Shown: piece by piece, positions 11,900 to 22,079 of the stretch | Numbering within the stretch: position 1 is the stretch's first letter | Layout: each line of letters begins with the position of its first letter | Assembly (NCBI GenBank): GCA_009599575.1 | Contig: VWND01000069.1 | Span: 992,001 to 1,056,000 of the forward strand | From: Blumeriella jaapii | Taxonomy: Eukaryota > Ascomycota > Leotiomycetes > Helotiales > Drepanopezizaceae | DNA: 64,000 bases | Reading direction: 5' to 3' | Made by a program: the position numbers and the translations under genes | The notes under the pieces: generated by a model | Databases searched by the model: none | The model's input: only the letters and a program-made list of their open reading frames with translations | What the model was told of the DNA's origin: nothing

Positions 11900-13545
11900 T
11901 ATATTTGTTTTTTATTTATATATTTGAATTTTATTTATATTTGAGATAAAAGTTTTTTTTTTGATTAATACGCTTTTTGAAATGTTTTTTTTTTTATTAA
12001 TGAAAATCGTTTTTGCATTTTTTCTGTTTTTTAAACAGTCGTTTTATTTCGTATTTTTTATTTTTAAGCGAATAGTATTTAACCAGTTTTAATTTTCAGC
12101 TTTGTTAAAAGGGCTTATTTCTGTTTCCGTCGATCCGAAGCAAATCGCTTCGTATTTGTTAATATAACAAATACTATTATTTATATAAAAATTAAATGCT
12201 TTGCATTTTAAGCGAATATAAGGTTTTTCGCAATAAATTTTTTTGTTATTATAAAATTTATATTTAAGGCTACGAGGTCTGTTTTAATAATTATTTTTAC
12301 TATTTTAATAGCCGCGATTTTGATTTCCGCGTTGGTTTTTTTTTTTTTTCTAATAATCGTTATTATAATTAGTGTTTCGCTGATTTTAATCGTTAATACG
12401 AAAAGGTTGTTATTAAGCAGCTATTATTTCTACGATAGCTTAGCGAAGCTGATCGCTTTATGCATTTTAAAAAAATAATTGTTATAAAAGCCATTTTAAT
12501 CGTTTTTATTATTCGAATTAACGTAAAAAAGTTTTTTCTGCTGTTGTATAAAACTTTCGACTTTGTTTTAAAATTTTTAAATTTTAATATCGGTAAATTT
12601 TAATACGAGAATTTCGATATTTTTATTAAGTTTTTCCAAGCTAATAAGTTTTGCAAAACGATTAAATAATATAGTAATTAATTGTTTTTTAGCGATTTCG
12701 GTAATTTTTAATAGCTAGGCATATTTTTATATTAAAGTTTCTACGTTTTTTTTATAAGTGGGAAAGGAAGATTTTTTTTAATTTATAGCTTTAATGGTAC
12801 GTTCGCTTTGATTTTGTTTAAAAACGAATTTTATAAATTTGGAATATTAATCGAAAATTTTAAGGTTTTGTTTATTAATCTTAAAATGCTTAATAATTTT
12901 ATTGCGAATGCTGGTTGGAAAGCTAAATAAAAACAATTTTTTTTGTTTAATTTCGCTTAAGACCTTTTTGTTAACGAAAACGTCAGAAACTTTCGTATAA
13001 ATACGATAATAAGCTTTGAGTTTTTTGATTTAGCGAATTGTTATAATAAATTATTTAAGAAAAGCGATGATATCGCGGATTTGCTGGCGATCGTAGTTTC
13101 GAAATTCCGATTTCAAAGCTTTAATTAGCTTACGCCAGTTCCGAATCCTAATAGCCTTTTATTTATTTATCGATTTAATAATATTTTTAATAATTGGGTC
13201 ATAATAGCGAAGGAGTTTATCGAACATTTTAGTTTCTGAGATTCCGAAATCTTTATAAGTTTTTTTATATTTCTCGATAAAATCGGTAATATTAGCGCTA
13301 TTAAATAAGGGTGCATCAGGGGAGCCAGGGAGGGGCATGCGGCCTCGTATAAAAAAACGAAAAGCGTCGTTGTTTATAATATTAGTAAAAATGTTGGTGG
13401 AGTTTGAATTGAATAAATAAATGTTTTTTGGAGTTGCAGGTTGAGGGTTTTTAGTATGAGAGAAATCGTTTTTAATAAAAGAGTTATTAAAAAGATTTTT
13501 GTGTTTTCTGAAGAAATTGAATAAAATAAGGTTGCGTCTAGACAT
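11900..13545 (-). pseudogene. A1 gag
   Basis: It encodes the structural protein of the virus-like particle. The first open stretch (13545-13159, 128 codons) contains the APLFNSANITDFIEKYKKTY motif and then RYYD (residues about 78-115), a pattern typical of the fungal gypsy gag N-terminus (AP-x-F-x-G-x-N-x-TDFL). Downstream, stops interrupt a helical, Lys/Gln-rich capsid-like part. An Asn/Arg-rich stretch (RGNQNRGYQN, near 12320) could border a nucleocapsid knuckle, which I could not place. The Met at 13545 is a plausible start because it is about 580 bp inside the 5' LTR. Confidence 0.75.
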
Positions 13546-14121
13546 TTGGATAATATATTAAAAAATTTATTTTTTAATAAATTAATTGAATTAATATAAT
13601 ATTGCTGTATAATTTACGGTTTCGATATTCCGTGGCTCAAGCTAATGCACGTATAGCCATTTCTTTATTATTTTTAATAAAAAGCTGCAAATTGTAATTG
13701 CTATAATTATAAAGCGTAAAATTAGAAAATTAAATTTTCGCCAGGCGTTTGATCAAGCGAAATTTAGTTTAAAAGGGTCGAGCGCAGCGGTCGAAGCGTA
13801 CGAACCAATATTCGATTTGTTATTTTTAAACAAAGGGGCGATTTTCGAGCTTTAAACTTCGCACGGTTCAGAATTGCTTAATCGTAATTTCAAACGTTTT
13901 TGAAATATATTGCATTTTTGTAGTTTAATAACTATGCGTATAATCGGAAAAGCTATTAAAGGTTTTTTATATAATACAGCTGCGAACAACATTATATAAG
14001 AGATTTTTTAAGCCGTAGTGGCGAAATATCGAAGTCGATTTTGATTGTGAATTTAAAAAATATATCGGCGAATGTATAAAAACGAAATACCGAAATTTAA
14101 ATCTTTGCGTAAATTATCAAA
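13546..14121 (-). other. A1 5' leader
   Basis: Untranslated region between the 5' (right) LTR and gag, AT-rich, conserved in A2. Sense sequence directly after the LTR is TTTGATAATTTACGC. It does not begin with the usual TGG of a tRNA primer site, possibly because RIP changed it. Confidence 0.5.
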
Positions 14122-14388
14122 TGTAAAAGTAGGTAAGAAAACCAAATTGATACGGCTATATATCGGTAGGTAAGATAGTCTAGGAAATCCCTAGAAAAGA
14201 CTGAAGAAAGGAAAAGAAAAATGAGTGAAGGTATGAATTAGGCTGCGTGCTTATGATACTATCTAAGGGGGTGCTTTGCTTTTATATTTGTTAAAAATAG
14301 TCAATGGCAGGGGGTTTCGGAGGGGTTTATGCCTCGACCATAGCTAAAACTACCAACTCCTATTAATACAAGGTATCACCGTTTTACA
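14122..14388 (-). repeat. A1 right LTR (5' LTR)
   Basis: 267 bp, TG...CA ends intact (TGTAAAAGTAGG to CCGTTTTACA), notably less mutated than the left LTR. Followed by ATAA, the candidate target duplication. The sense strand has a TATA-like AAATATAAAAG near the middle. Confidence 0.9.
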
Positions 14389-15275
14389 ATAACGGAATGG
14401 TTTTTATTTTATTCGTTTATTTCAGCCGAAATATATAATTTCGATTTTGGATTCAGAAACTTAATCAGATAATTTGTGTTTACGATAAATATAATTTTGT
14501 TTTTTTATAATTAATAATTATTAACGCTTTTCAGTTTTGTAGCTTTAAAAAAATTTATAAAAATTGTAGCTATTTTGCGCGGGCGCGCAGATTCGAAAGG
14601 TTTTGATAAAAAAAAAAGTGATTTTTTAAATAAAAAAGGATTTTCGAAAAGGTTTTTTTTCAGGGTTTTGATCGTGATTTAGCTTAAGGTTTTGTGATTT
14701 TTAAAAAAAGAAATTCGATATTTATGATTTTCGAATATTTAAATAATCAACGTCGATTTCCGAAAGTATAAAAGATTTGCTACGCGAGTTTTTTTTCTTT
14801 TTTTTTAAATGCGATCGAAGAAATTAAAAGCGTTTTTTTTAATAAAATAAAAAAAGATTATTTTTTTTCGTTAATATCGGAGTTTTCTGCTGGTATGTTT
14901 ATGTTTGGTTTTGCTCGCACCGAACTATTTAATTAAAATCGCAGATCGGAAAATGAAAAAAGAAATAACTTAAAAAAGGTTATAGCAGCAGAAATAAATA
15001 AAAGTCCGGCAGAATTAGTTTCTGCTATTTTATCTGACTTTTTTGCTATCGTTTTTTTAAATAAGATTAAAGCAGTATTCGCTTTAATTGCAGCTTTTCT
15101 AAAAAATAAAGCTTTTTTATTAGCTGCATTTGCAGTTTCAGCAGCAAAGCGCTTTTTAGCGTTGCCTGCCATTTTGACGGTTTCTGACGTGATTATTCGC
15201 GCCGAGAGGAAGAGTTCGATTATTTCTTACGCGTATGCGCTAAAATCGGAATATCGAAAATAAATATAACAAACT
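14389..15275. other. Flank without recognisable gene
   Basis: AT-rich, with a GC-rich GCGCGGGCGCGC at about 14577. A 79-codon minus-strand frame (14933-15172) is rich in Ala and Lys, has a coiled-coil-like composition, and is less AT-biased than its surroundings. It could be the start of a decayed gene, but no family is recognisable. Confidence 0.4.
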
Positions 15276-15478
15276 TGTTGCCGGGGCTTATAATTTATTG
15301 CTAATATCTTTGACTAGTTAATAGGCAGAGGAAGCAATAAATGTATACGATAGGGTTGGTTGATTTGTAGTAATATTCAGGTATGGTATGCGCCCTTATG
15401 GGGCGTGCACGGTACTCGGGAACTAGTTGTCTTGGCAACCAGTCATGTGAGTAACACGTGACACTTAATCTAGCAACA
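15276..15478. mobile_element. Solo LTR-like segment, 203 bp, little RIP
   Basis: It begins TGTTGC and ends GCAACA, a perfect 6-bp terminal inverted repeat within the TG...CA rule. It is richer in G+C than its neighbours and contains CACGTG. On its right it interrupts the RNase H part of element B2. On its left B sequence does not continue, and no target duplication is evident, so it may be the end LTR of a deleted element of another family. Confidence 0.5.
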
Positions 15479-17000
15479 GTATACGACGTAGTTTAGCTTT
15501 GCGAAGGCTATGGTTTTGCTAAAATAGGCGATTAGAAGCCAGTCGTCGCTATGGAATTGCGAAAGCATAAAAGCTATTACGCCGTCGGAAGCGTCAGTCT
15601 TTAATATGCAAAAAAGGTTTTGCCTGTAATATTGTAGAATTGATGCAATAGTAAAAGCTAGTATAAAAAGGTCGAAACTTTTCTAATATTTAAAAATGAA
15701 ATTATAAAAAACGTTAGCTTTGGTTAAATGAATCAAAAGCTTTGCAATTATACCGTAGTTTCGAATAAAACGTCGGTAAAAATTACAAAAACCAAAAAAG
15801 TTTTGTATATCTTTTATAATAGTAGAAAGCTTCCAGTAAGCGATTACGAAAACGTTTTTTGGATTTACTTTTAGGCTTTTAATCGAAATAATAAAGCCTA
15901 AGTAACGGATCCGAATAACGTTGAATTTAAACTTCCGAATATCGGCCTATAATCCAGCGTTAGCGAGCTTTTAAAGCATTTTGCGAACGTATATAACGTA
16001 TTTCAAAAAATCGGACGAATAAATAAAAATATTATTCAAATATATAATACAAAAATCGTTTAAATAATCGAAAAAAACGTCGTTTATATAACGTTGATAA
16101 ATTGCGGATTTATTAATAAAGCTAAAAAATAGCATTTTGCATTTATAAGCGCCGTAACGCGTACGAAACGTCGTTAATTTTTTATTAACGAAATTTATTC
16201 GAATTTTGTAAAAAGCTTAACGAATATCGAACTTCGTAAAAATTCGCGCTTCCGAAAAACAAGCAAAAGTTTTATCGATAAAAAAAAGGGAATAGCGATT
16301 TTTACGAATAATATTATTAAAAGCTCGATAATCGATATAAAAACGCAATAAACCGTCGGGTTTTTTAGCAAAAAGCATTAAAGCAGCGAAAAGCGATAAA
16401 AAGTTCGATAAAGCTTTTATTAAAATTATTTTGCAAATAAATTTTAACAATCTCGAGCTTTAAAATCGATATTTTATATAAAAAAGTATATTTTAACTTT
16501 TTTTTATTTACAATAAGTTCGATCTTATAATCGTAAGGCCGGTAAAAAGCTAGCTCGTTATTAGCGGCCTTAGAAAACACGTGTTCGAGGTTTTTGTATT
16601 CCGAAGAAAAAAATTCGAAAAAAAGTTTATTCGAAATTAGCTTTGCTAAGCTGGTTAAAAGGGTCGAAATCGATATTTCGTTGGTTTTGAAACGTTCGAA
16701 AAAACTGTGAAATTAGATTTTAAAAAAAATGTTGTACGTAAAATCGTCTAGTATTTTGTCGATTTTATATAAAAAAATTAAAAACACTTTAACTGCTTTT
16801 TTTCTGGAAATCAGCTTAAAAGCGTATGCAATAATTTGGCAGATAGAAATTGGATAAGCAATAGATTAAAAAACTCGTTTTCGAATTAGTCGTTTAAAAA
16901 GTTCAAAAGGTGGCTTGTTTAAATTATCGATTATATTAAGCTGAAAGGCCATCGCGGCGAAGGCTTTTCTTCGGTTTTTAATGTAACTGTTTTTCGTAAA
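15479..17000 (-). pseudogene. B2 reverse transcriptase and partial RNase H
   Basis: The palm YLDD box is YLNN at 16031-16042 (both Asp to Asn). Upstream frames 16580-16365 and 16450-16217 together show NELAFYRPYDYKIEL, AKKPDGLLRFYIDYRAFN, and a KNRYSL...FTKFDIR stretch. These are the standard gypsy RT fingers/palm motifs, split here by one frame change. RNase H is truncated at 15479. Non-functional. Confidence 0.85.
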
Positions 17001-19347
17001 ACGAGAAAGCTGTTTTGTCGAAAAGAAAAAAAAAAAAAAGAAATAATAAAAAAGGAATCGTTAGCCTGGGAAAATGGTGGTATGATTTTTTGTATTATTT
17101 CATTGGCGTCGTTATCGAAATTAGCACCGCGAATAAAATTCGACTTTTTCGCGTTTCGCACAGCGTCGTAAGTCTGCCACAATTGGTTAAAGTTTTTATT
17201 ACGTTTTACAGCGTCGTTTTGATAGCGAGATTAAATTTTTCGAAAGTGTAAATAAAAGACTTTAATACAGCGAGCGTAAAAGGCTATAAGAAAGTAAGAT
17301 TTCGGCCAATAAAGCTTGCGTTTATTACAGTTTAATAAAACTTGATGTTCGGCCAACTAAGCTTTTTCTAGAATTATATTATAATTTCCGAAATTAATAA
17401 TTAAGAAAAAAATAAACGATTATATTCGATTGTTAATAATAAAATTGAAAAGCGTAAAATATATAATTAAATGGCCACGAGCTTTATTATACCTTTTTAT
17501 AAATAAAAAGCGGAAAAAATTAAATTAAAAGTTTAAAAAAAAAAAAAGAATTTGATTAACGCCGAATCGATTAACGCATAATCGTTCGTTTTAAAATCGG
17601 CGAGCGCTTTCATTTTATACGAAAAGCTATTTTTGATAAATATAACGGAAATTGTTAATAAATCGCTATTAAAAAGCTTTCGAACGTTAAAATAACGCAT
17701 ATCGCGCAATACGTTTAAAAAAAAAGTTTTGCTTAGGCCTGAGCGTTTTTCCGATTAGCGGAAAAGCTTTTAACTTTTTCGTATGCGTTTTAAAAATCGT
17801 TTGGAAAAAAGTTTTCGTTTTTATTATTATTATTAAAAAGCGAATTTTCGGCCGGTTCGACCTCGTTTATATTTATTAATCTGAAAAAGCTTTTAAATAA
17901 AACCGAAAATCGGCTCGTAAAAAATCGTGCAAATTAGTCTTTTTAAACTTTCTGATATAAAATAAAAAACGAGCGTTGTCGTTGGTCCGATCGAAAAAAA
18001 AAAACGTTAAAAAAAGCGTTTTGGCGTAAAAAAAAGGAAAAAATAATAAAAGGCTAAGAAAAAGCTTATGAAACACTTGGACGATTTTCGTACGTACGAT
18101 TTAATTCGTAATACGCTTTAATTAAAAACTTACCATTTTAATAAATAATAAATTTAATTAAAAAGCGATTCGCGTATAAAATTCGTTTAGCCAACTGATT
18201 TTGTTTTTTTTAACGAACGGCGATAAGCCAATTTTTAAAAATCGTTATACGCGTTTATTTTAAATACAGCTTTTTTTGTAAACGCTTTGGTATTTTGTCG
18301 CGAAAAGCGTTTCGAAGCTGTTTATTAATCCGTATTTAAGCGTTCGCTGCGAAAATGGAAAATCGTAAATAAAATCGCTAAAAATCGTCGTACGTATTTA
18401 TTACAAATATTTTAAACTCGTTTTCGGCTTTTTAAACGTCGGAAAAATCGGCCAAGAAATCGGCGACCTTTTTTATTAATTTTTCGGAAAATATAAAATC
18501 GAAACGATTTAAAATACGCGGAATTAAAAACTTTTTTGCTACGCCTTCGGTTTGATCGAATATATAATTTTTACGAAATCGATCGCTAACGAAATAATTA
18601 TAATAAAATTCGAAATTGTCGAAAACTTTAGTTTTTTAATAGCGTGCTTTGTAATTTTTATTATTATCTAGCTTAAATTTAAAATTCGAAACGCGCTTTA
18701 TACGAGCTAATCGAAAATCAGCAAATAAATAAGAATTATAGCGTTTAAAAAGCGCGCTAAAATCTTGGCCGTCAGAAAAAGATCCAAAAAAAGTTTGCGA
18801 AAAGCGTGGAAATTGATTTGCAACGTTTGTTAATTAAAATAAAACGTTGCGAAAAAAGGAAAAAGCAGCAGATTCGCGACTGGCGGAAGCACGTTCGATA
18901 GATTTTATTAAACGCTTTAATTAAAAGATTTGTCGCAATCGTATAATTTCTAAAAATTATCGTTTACGCTTTTGCGTTTTTTAATTGATTTTGCAAAAGT
19001 TTTAATTAAACGCTTTTAGCGCTAGGCTGCAAAAAAAAAATGGCAGGCGAAATGGTTGATGCTCTGCTTTTTTTTTGGTTTTTTTTTTCTTCGGAAGAAG
19101 GACTGTTTTTTAAAAGAAAAAGCTTTTGGAAAAGACTGTTTTTTCGCTAATTAAAAAAAAGATTAAAATATAATAGCAGAAGCTGAAAAGCTTTGCTAAA
19201 AAAAAAATCGTTAAACAAAAGCCATTTTTCGCGGAATACGGAAATAAACTTTTTTACGACCGGTCGATCATTTTAGTATAATCCGTAAAAAATTCGAAAA
19301 AAAAAAAATTTACGCCGTCGCTAACGTAAAAAAAAAGTTGTTAATAA
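17001..19347 (-). pseudogene. B2 protease, gag and leader
   Basis: Aligned by order and wording with B1 36400-38658. No long frame remains and stops are frequent. Reverse-strand text near 17900-18070 (HDFLRADFRFYLKAFSD) matches B1 gag at 37190-37380. The leader (about 19200-19347) contains GCGACGGCGTAAA in sense, as in the other B copies. Plus-strand frames here are antisense artefacts. Confidence 0.6.
19336..19345 (-). promoter_or_regulatory. Candidate self-priming site of B2
   Basis: In sense, ATTAACAACT lies two bases after the 5' LTR. It is perfectly complementary to AGTTGTTAAT inside the LTR (19456-19465), which sits about 30-40 nt downstream of the TATA run, where the transcript should start. 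Tf1/sushi-type fungal elements prime reverse transcription with their own RNA 5' end; this fits that scheme. Inference from sequence only. Confidence 0.5.
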
Positions 19348-19613
19348 TATAACGATTTAATTAATCGAAAGGCTGGAAAATTAATTAATTGATCGCCGTG
19401 TTGAAATAATATAAAAAACGAGCTTTTGGTTTTATAACAAAAATATTTATTTAGAATTAACAACTGCAAAAGGCAAAGATTGCTAAAGAAAAAAAGCCTT
19501 ATATATATAAATGGTTTCCACAGTTGATGGGAAACCCACCAGAAGACCAGGGAGCTTGCAGCTACACGTAGTTGCTGGGGTGATACGAGGGGCCAAAAGA
19601 GTGAGTCGTCACA
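19348..19613 (-). repeat. B2 5' LTR, 266-bp form
   Basis: It begins TATAACGATT (from TGTGACGATT) and ends GTCGTCACA. It lacks the 27-bp internal duplication present in both B1 LTRs. The sense strand has TATATATATAAG. It also has AGTTGTTAAT (forward 19456-19465 as ATTAACAACT), complementary to the leader just outside the LTR. Confidence 0.85.
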
Positions 19614-20795
19614 GGTCAGACCGAAATTTACAACTAATATTTGCAAAAACGCTTTCGACTTTTCGTAAATTTTTATTAAAACGATTGGAACGAATTTCTT
19701 TTAATAATAGATTTCGCTTAAATAGTTTTTTTTTACAAAAGTCTAAATAGCTTTTTATTTTTTAAAATTGTATACGATTATACTTTTTATATTAATTGAA
19801 ATTAAAAGCTCGATACTTTCCTTTTTTCCAATCTTTTATATAAGCTAAACGCAAACGAAACTCGTGCGTACGTTCGCCGCTATTACAACGCCTGAAATTT
19901 CGCCAAATCGCATTTTTAATAAGCTTACGACAAAATAAAACGAAATGCGAATAGATTTCGCCGCGCGATCGATTTTAATATTAGCGACTACGTATGGTTC
20001 GATATGCGTTTATTTCCGATCTTCCGGCCCTTTCGCAAGCTCAACAATTTTATAAACGATCTTTTCAAAATTATAACCAAAATTTTCGATAACGTTTTTA
20101 AGCTAAACCTTTTTAATATTATAAACGTACATTTAGTTTTTTACGCTAATCGATTGCGTAAAACAGCTGACGACGCGCTTTCAGATTAAATTAATTTAAT
20201 TTCTGAATTTATTAATATAATTAATAAGTTTAAATACGAAATCGAAGAATTAATCGCTTGTCGAATGCAGCGAAAAACTTTTTAATATAAAGTTTTTTAA
20301 ATAGATTTAAATAAAAATTTTACGTAATATTCCGCGTTTGATTTTATATATGTTTTCTTAAAAATGCGCGACTTTTATTTAGCGTATAAAAAGCTTTCCG
20401 GTTCTTTTGTAAAACTTGTAGACTGGCTGAAGGCGTATTTCGAAGATTTGGATTCGTACGATTATTTGGATAGCGACGTATTAATGAATAAAAGCTCGAA
20501 GGCGCGCTTTTTTCGGACGGGGAAATAATATGACGATTTATTTTTTTGCCCTTCGTATTATTCCAGCAATTACGTGTAGCTGCAAGCTCCCTGGTTTTTT
20601 GATAAATTTCTTTATCAATTATAGAAATTATTTATATATATAAAGCTTTTTTATTTTTAGCAATTTCTGTCTTTTGCAATTATTGATTCTAAATGAATAT
20701 TTTTATTACAAAACCAAAGGCTCGTTTCTTATATTATATAAACACGGCGACCAGTTAACTGATCTCCCAGCCCTCCGACTGATTAGATCGTCACA
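19614..20795 (+). mobile_element. B3 fragment: integrase C-terminus, chromodomain region, 3' LTR
   Basis: Plus-strand copy of the 3' end of family B. It starts inside the integrase core and matches the reverse complement of B1 33690-32487. The frame 20004-20189 reads MRLFPIFRPFRKLNNF, NVHLVFYANRLRKTADDA, as in B1. The chromodomain-like end (20350-20520) keeps DWLKAYFEDLDSYDYLDSDV. It ends with an LTR at 20529-20795. Its 5' part was lost or lies beyond the LTR of B2 that interrupts it. Confidence 0.85.
20529..20795 (+). repeat. B3 3' LTR, inverted relative to B2
   Basis: 267 bp. It begins TATGACGATTTATT (from TGTGACGATTCACT) and ends GATTAGATCGTCACA, the reverse complement of the other B LTRs. 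It abuts the truncated leader of B4. Confidence 0.85.
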
Positions 20796-21219
20796 CTTTG
20801 CTAAAGGAGAAATCGTTGAACAAAAGCTATTTTTCGCGAAGTGCGGAAATAGGCTTTTTTACGATCGGTCGATTATTTTGATATAATTCGTAAAGAATTC
20901 GAAAAGAAAAATAGTTTACGCCGTCGTTAGCGTAAAAAAAAAATTGTTAATAATATAACGATTTAATTAGTCGGAGGGCTGGAAAATCAATCAATTGGTC
21001 GCCGTGTTTATATGGTATGAAAAACGAGCCTTTGGTTTTGTAACAAAATATTTATTTAAAATTAACAATTGCAAAAAGCAGAAATTGCTAAAAGGAAAAA
21101 GCTTTATATATATAAATAGTTTTCATAGTTGATAAGAAGATTTATCAGAAGACCAGGGAGCTTGCAGCTACACGTAGTTGCTGGGGTGACACGAGGGGGC
21201 AAAAGAGTGAGTCGTCACA
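20796..21219 (-). mobile_element. B4 fragment: 5' leader and LTR only
   Basis: 158 bp of B leader (matching B1 about 38500-38658) followed by a 266-bp LTR (20954-21219) in the minus orientation. The leader is cut exactly at the B3 LTR end. The 10-nt leader motif AATTGTTAAT (20942-20951) is the perfect reverse complement of ATTAACAATT in the LTR (21061-21070). Confidence 0.8.
20954..21219 (-). repeat. B4 5' LTR, 266-bp form
   Basis: TATAACGATTTAATTAGTCGG to GAGTCGTCACA. Single copy of the 27-bp internal unit. Directly followed by the truncated start of element A2. Confidence 0.85.
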
Positions 21220-22079
21220 GGTCTGTTATTTTTTTTTTGTTATTTCGAATTTTTTTTATTTCGGCGAAAGCTTTTAAAGCGTTATCGTAGTTTAGTAAAA
21301 ATTTGTCGTAATTAAAGTTTTTGCGAACGAATTCAGCTTTAACGAAGCTTTCGTAATCGAATAAAAATTTGTTAACGTTTTTAATTATTATATCGAATTG
21401 TTTTATAAATGTTTTTACGAAAGCCGTTTATTAATTTAAAATAGCGGCATTATATGCTTATTTAAATTCGGAAAAGTTGCGTATAATAATTTCGTTTTAA
21501 AATAAATTAAAAATAAGTTTGTTAGATTTAGCAACTTTTTGCTTAAAAAACGATATAATATCGATGGGTTTGTTAATTAAAAAAATATATTATATTTGTT
21601 AAAAAATGGTTGGAAAAAAATACGGAAATTGTAAAGTATTTGTATTTAAAAATTACGGAAATTCGTATGCTGTTTTTTTAATAAATTATAATTATTTAAA
21701 CAGGTATTCGTTTAAAATAATAAAAAAATTAAATAATGCAAAAATTAGCAAATAATAAAATGCATAAAAAATAGTTTTCGTAAAATGTACGAATAATATA
21801 AATATATCAAATATGCGGCTTAAATATATATAAAGCTTTTGTTTTAATAAACAAAAGTATAATCAAATAAAAAAAAATATAATAAATATTTTAAATAATA
21901 TAAAAAAAGGTTTTAAAAATAAATAATATATATAAAACAAAATAATTAAATTGTATATAAGCAAAGCAAAACAAAAACAATAAAATAATATATAATAAAA
22001 AGGAAAAATAATAGATAATAAAAACAGTAAAATAATTAATAAACAATTTTGTATATATTTTTTTTTTCGGTTATAAATA

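Larger units (their letters stand above)
3102..14388 (-). mobile_element. Complete Ty3/gypsy LTR retrotransposon A1, RIP-decayed
   Basis: Two 267-bp direct LTRs bound 11.3 kb that reads on the minus strand as gag, protease, reverse transcriptase/RNase H, integrase with a GPY/F end, and then about 3.5 kb of unidentified coding-like sequence before the 3' (left) LTR. The LTRs follow the TG...CA rule, with the left end mutated to TA. An ATAA duplication flanks the element. Every frame is broken by stops that fit CAA/CAG to TAA/TAG. Most fungal gypsy elements are 5-8 kb, so A1 is long. Two further partial copies (21220-29231 and 29232-32064) show that the extra region is part of the family and not a one-off insertion. 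Confidence 0.9.
15479..19613 (-). mobile_element. Ty3/gypsy element B2, 3' end missing
   Basis: It corresponds along its length to B1 from RNase H to the 5' LTR (about 34790-38951). Integrase and the 3' LTR are absent because the copy stops at the LTR-like segment ending at 15478. It is more AT-rich than B1. On the right it ends in an LTR that abuts a plus-strand B fragment. Confidence 0.85.

Noticed and set aside
17015..17251. Plus-strand frame with a Lys-rich start in B2
   Set aside because: Antisense to B2 pol between RT and protease; not conserved as an open frame in B1.
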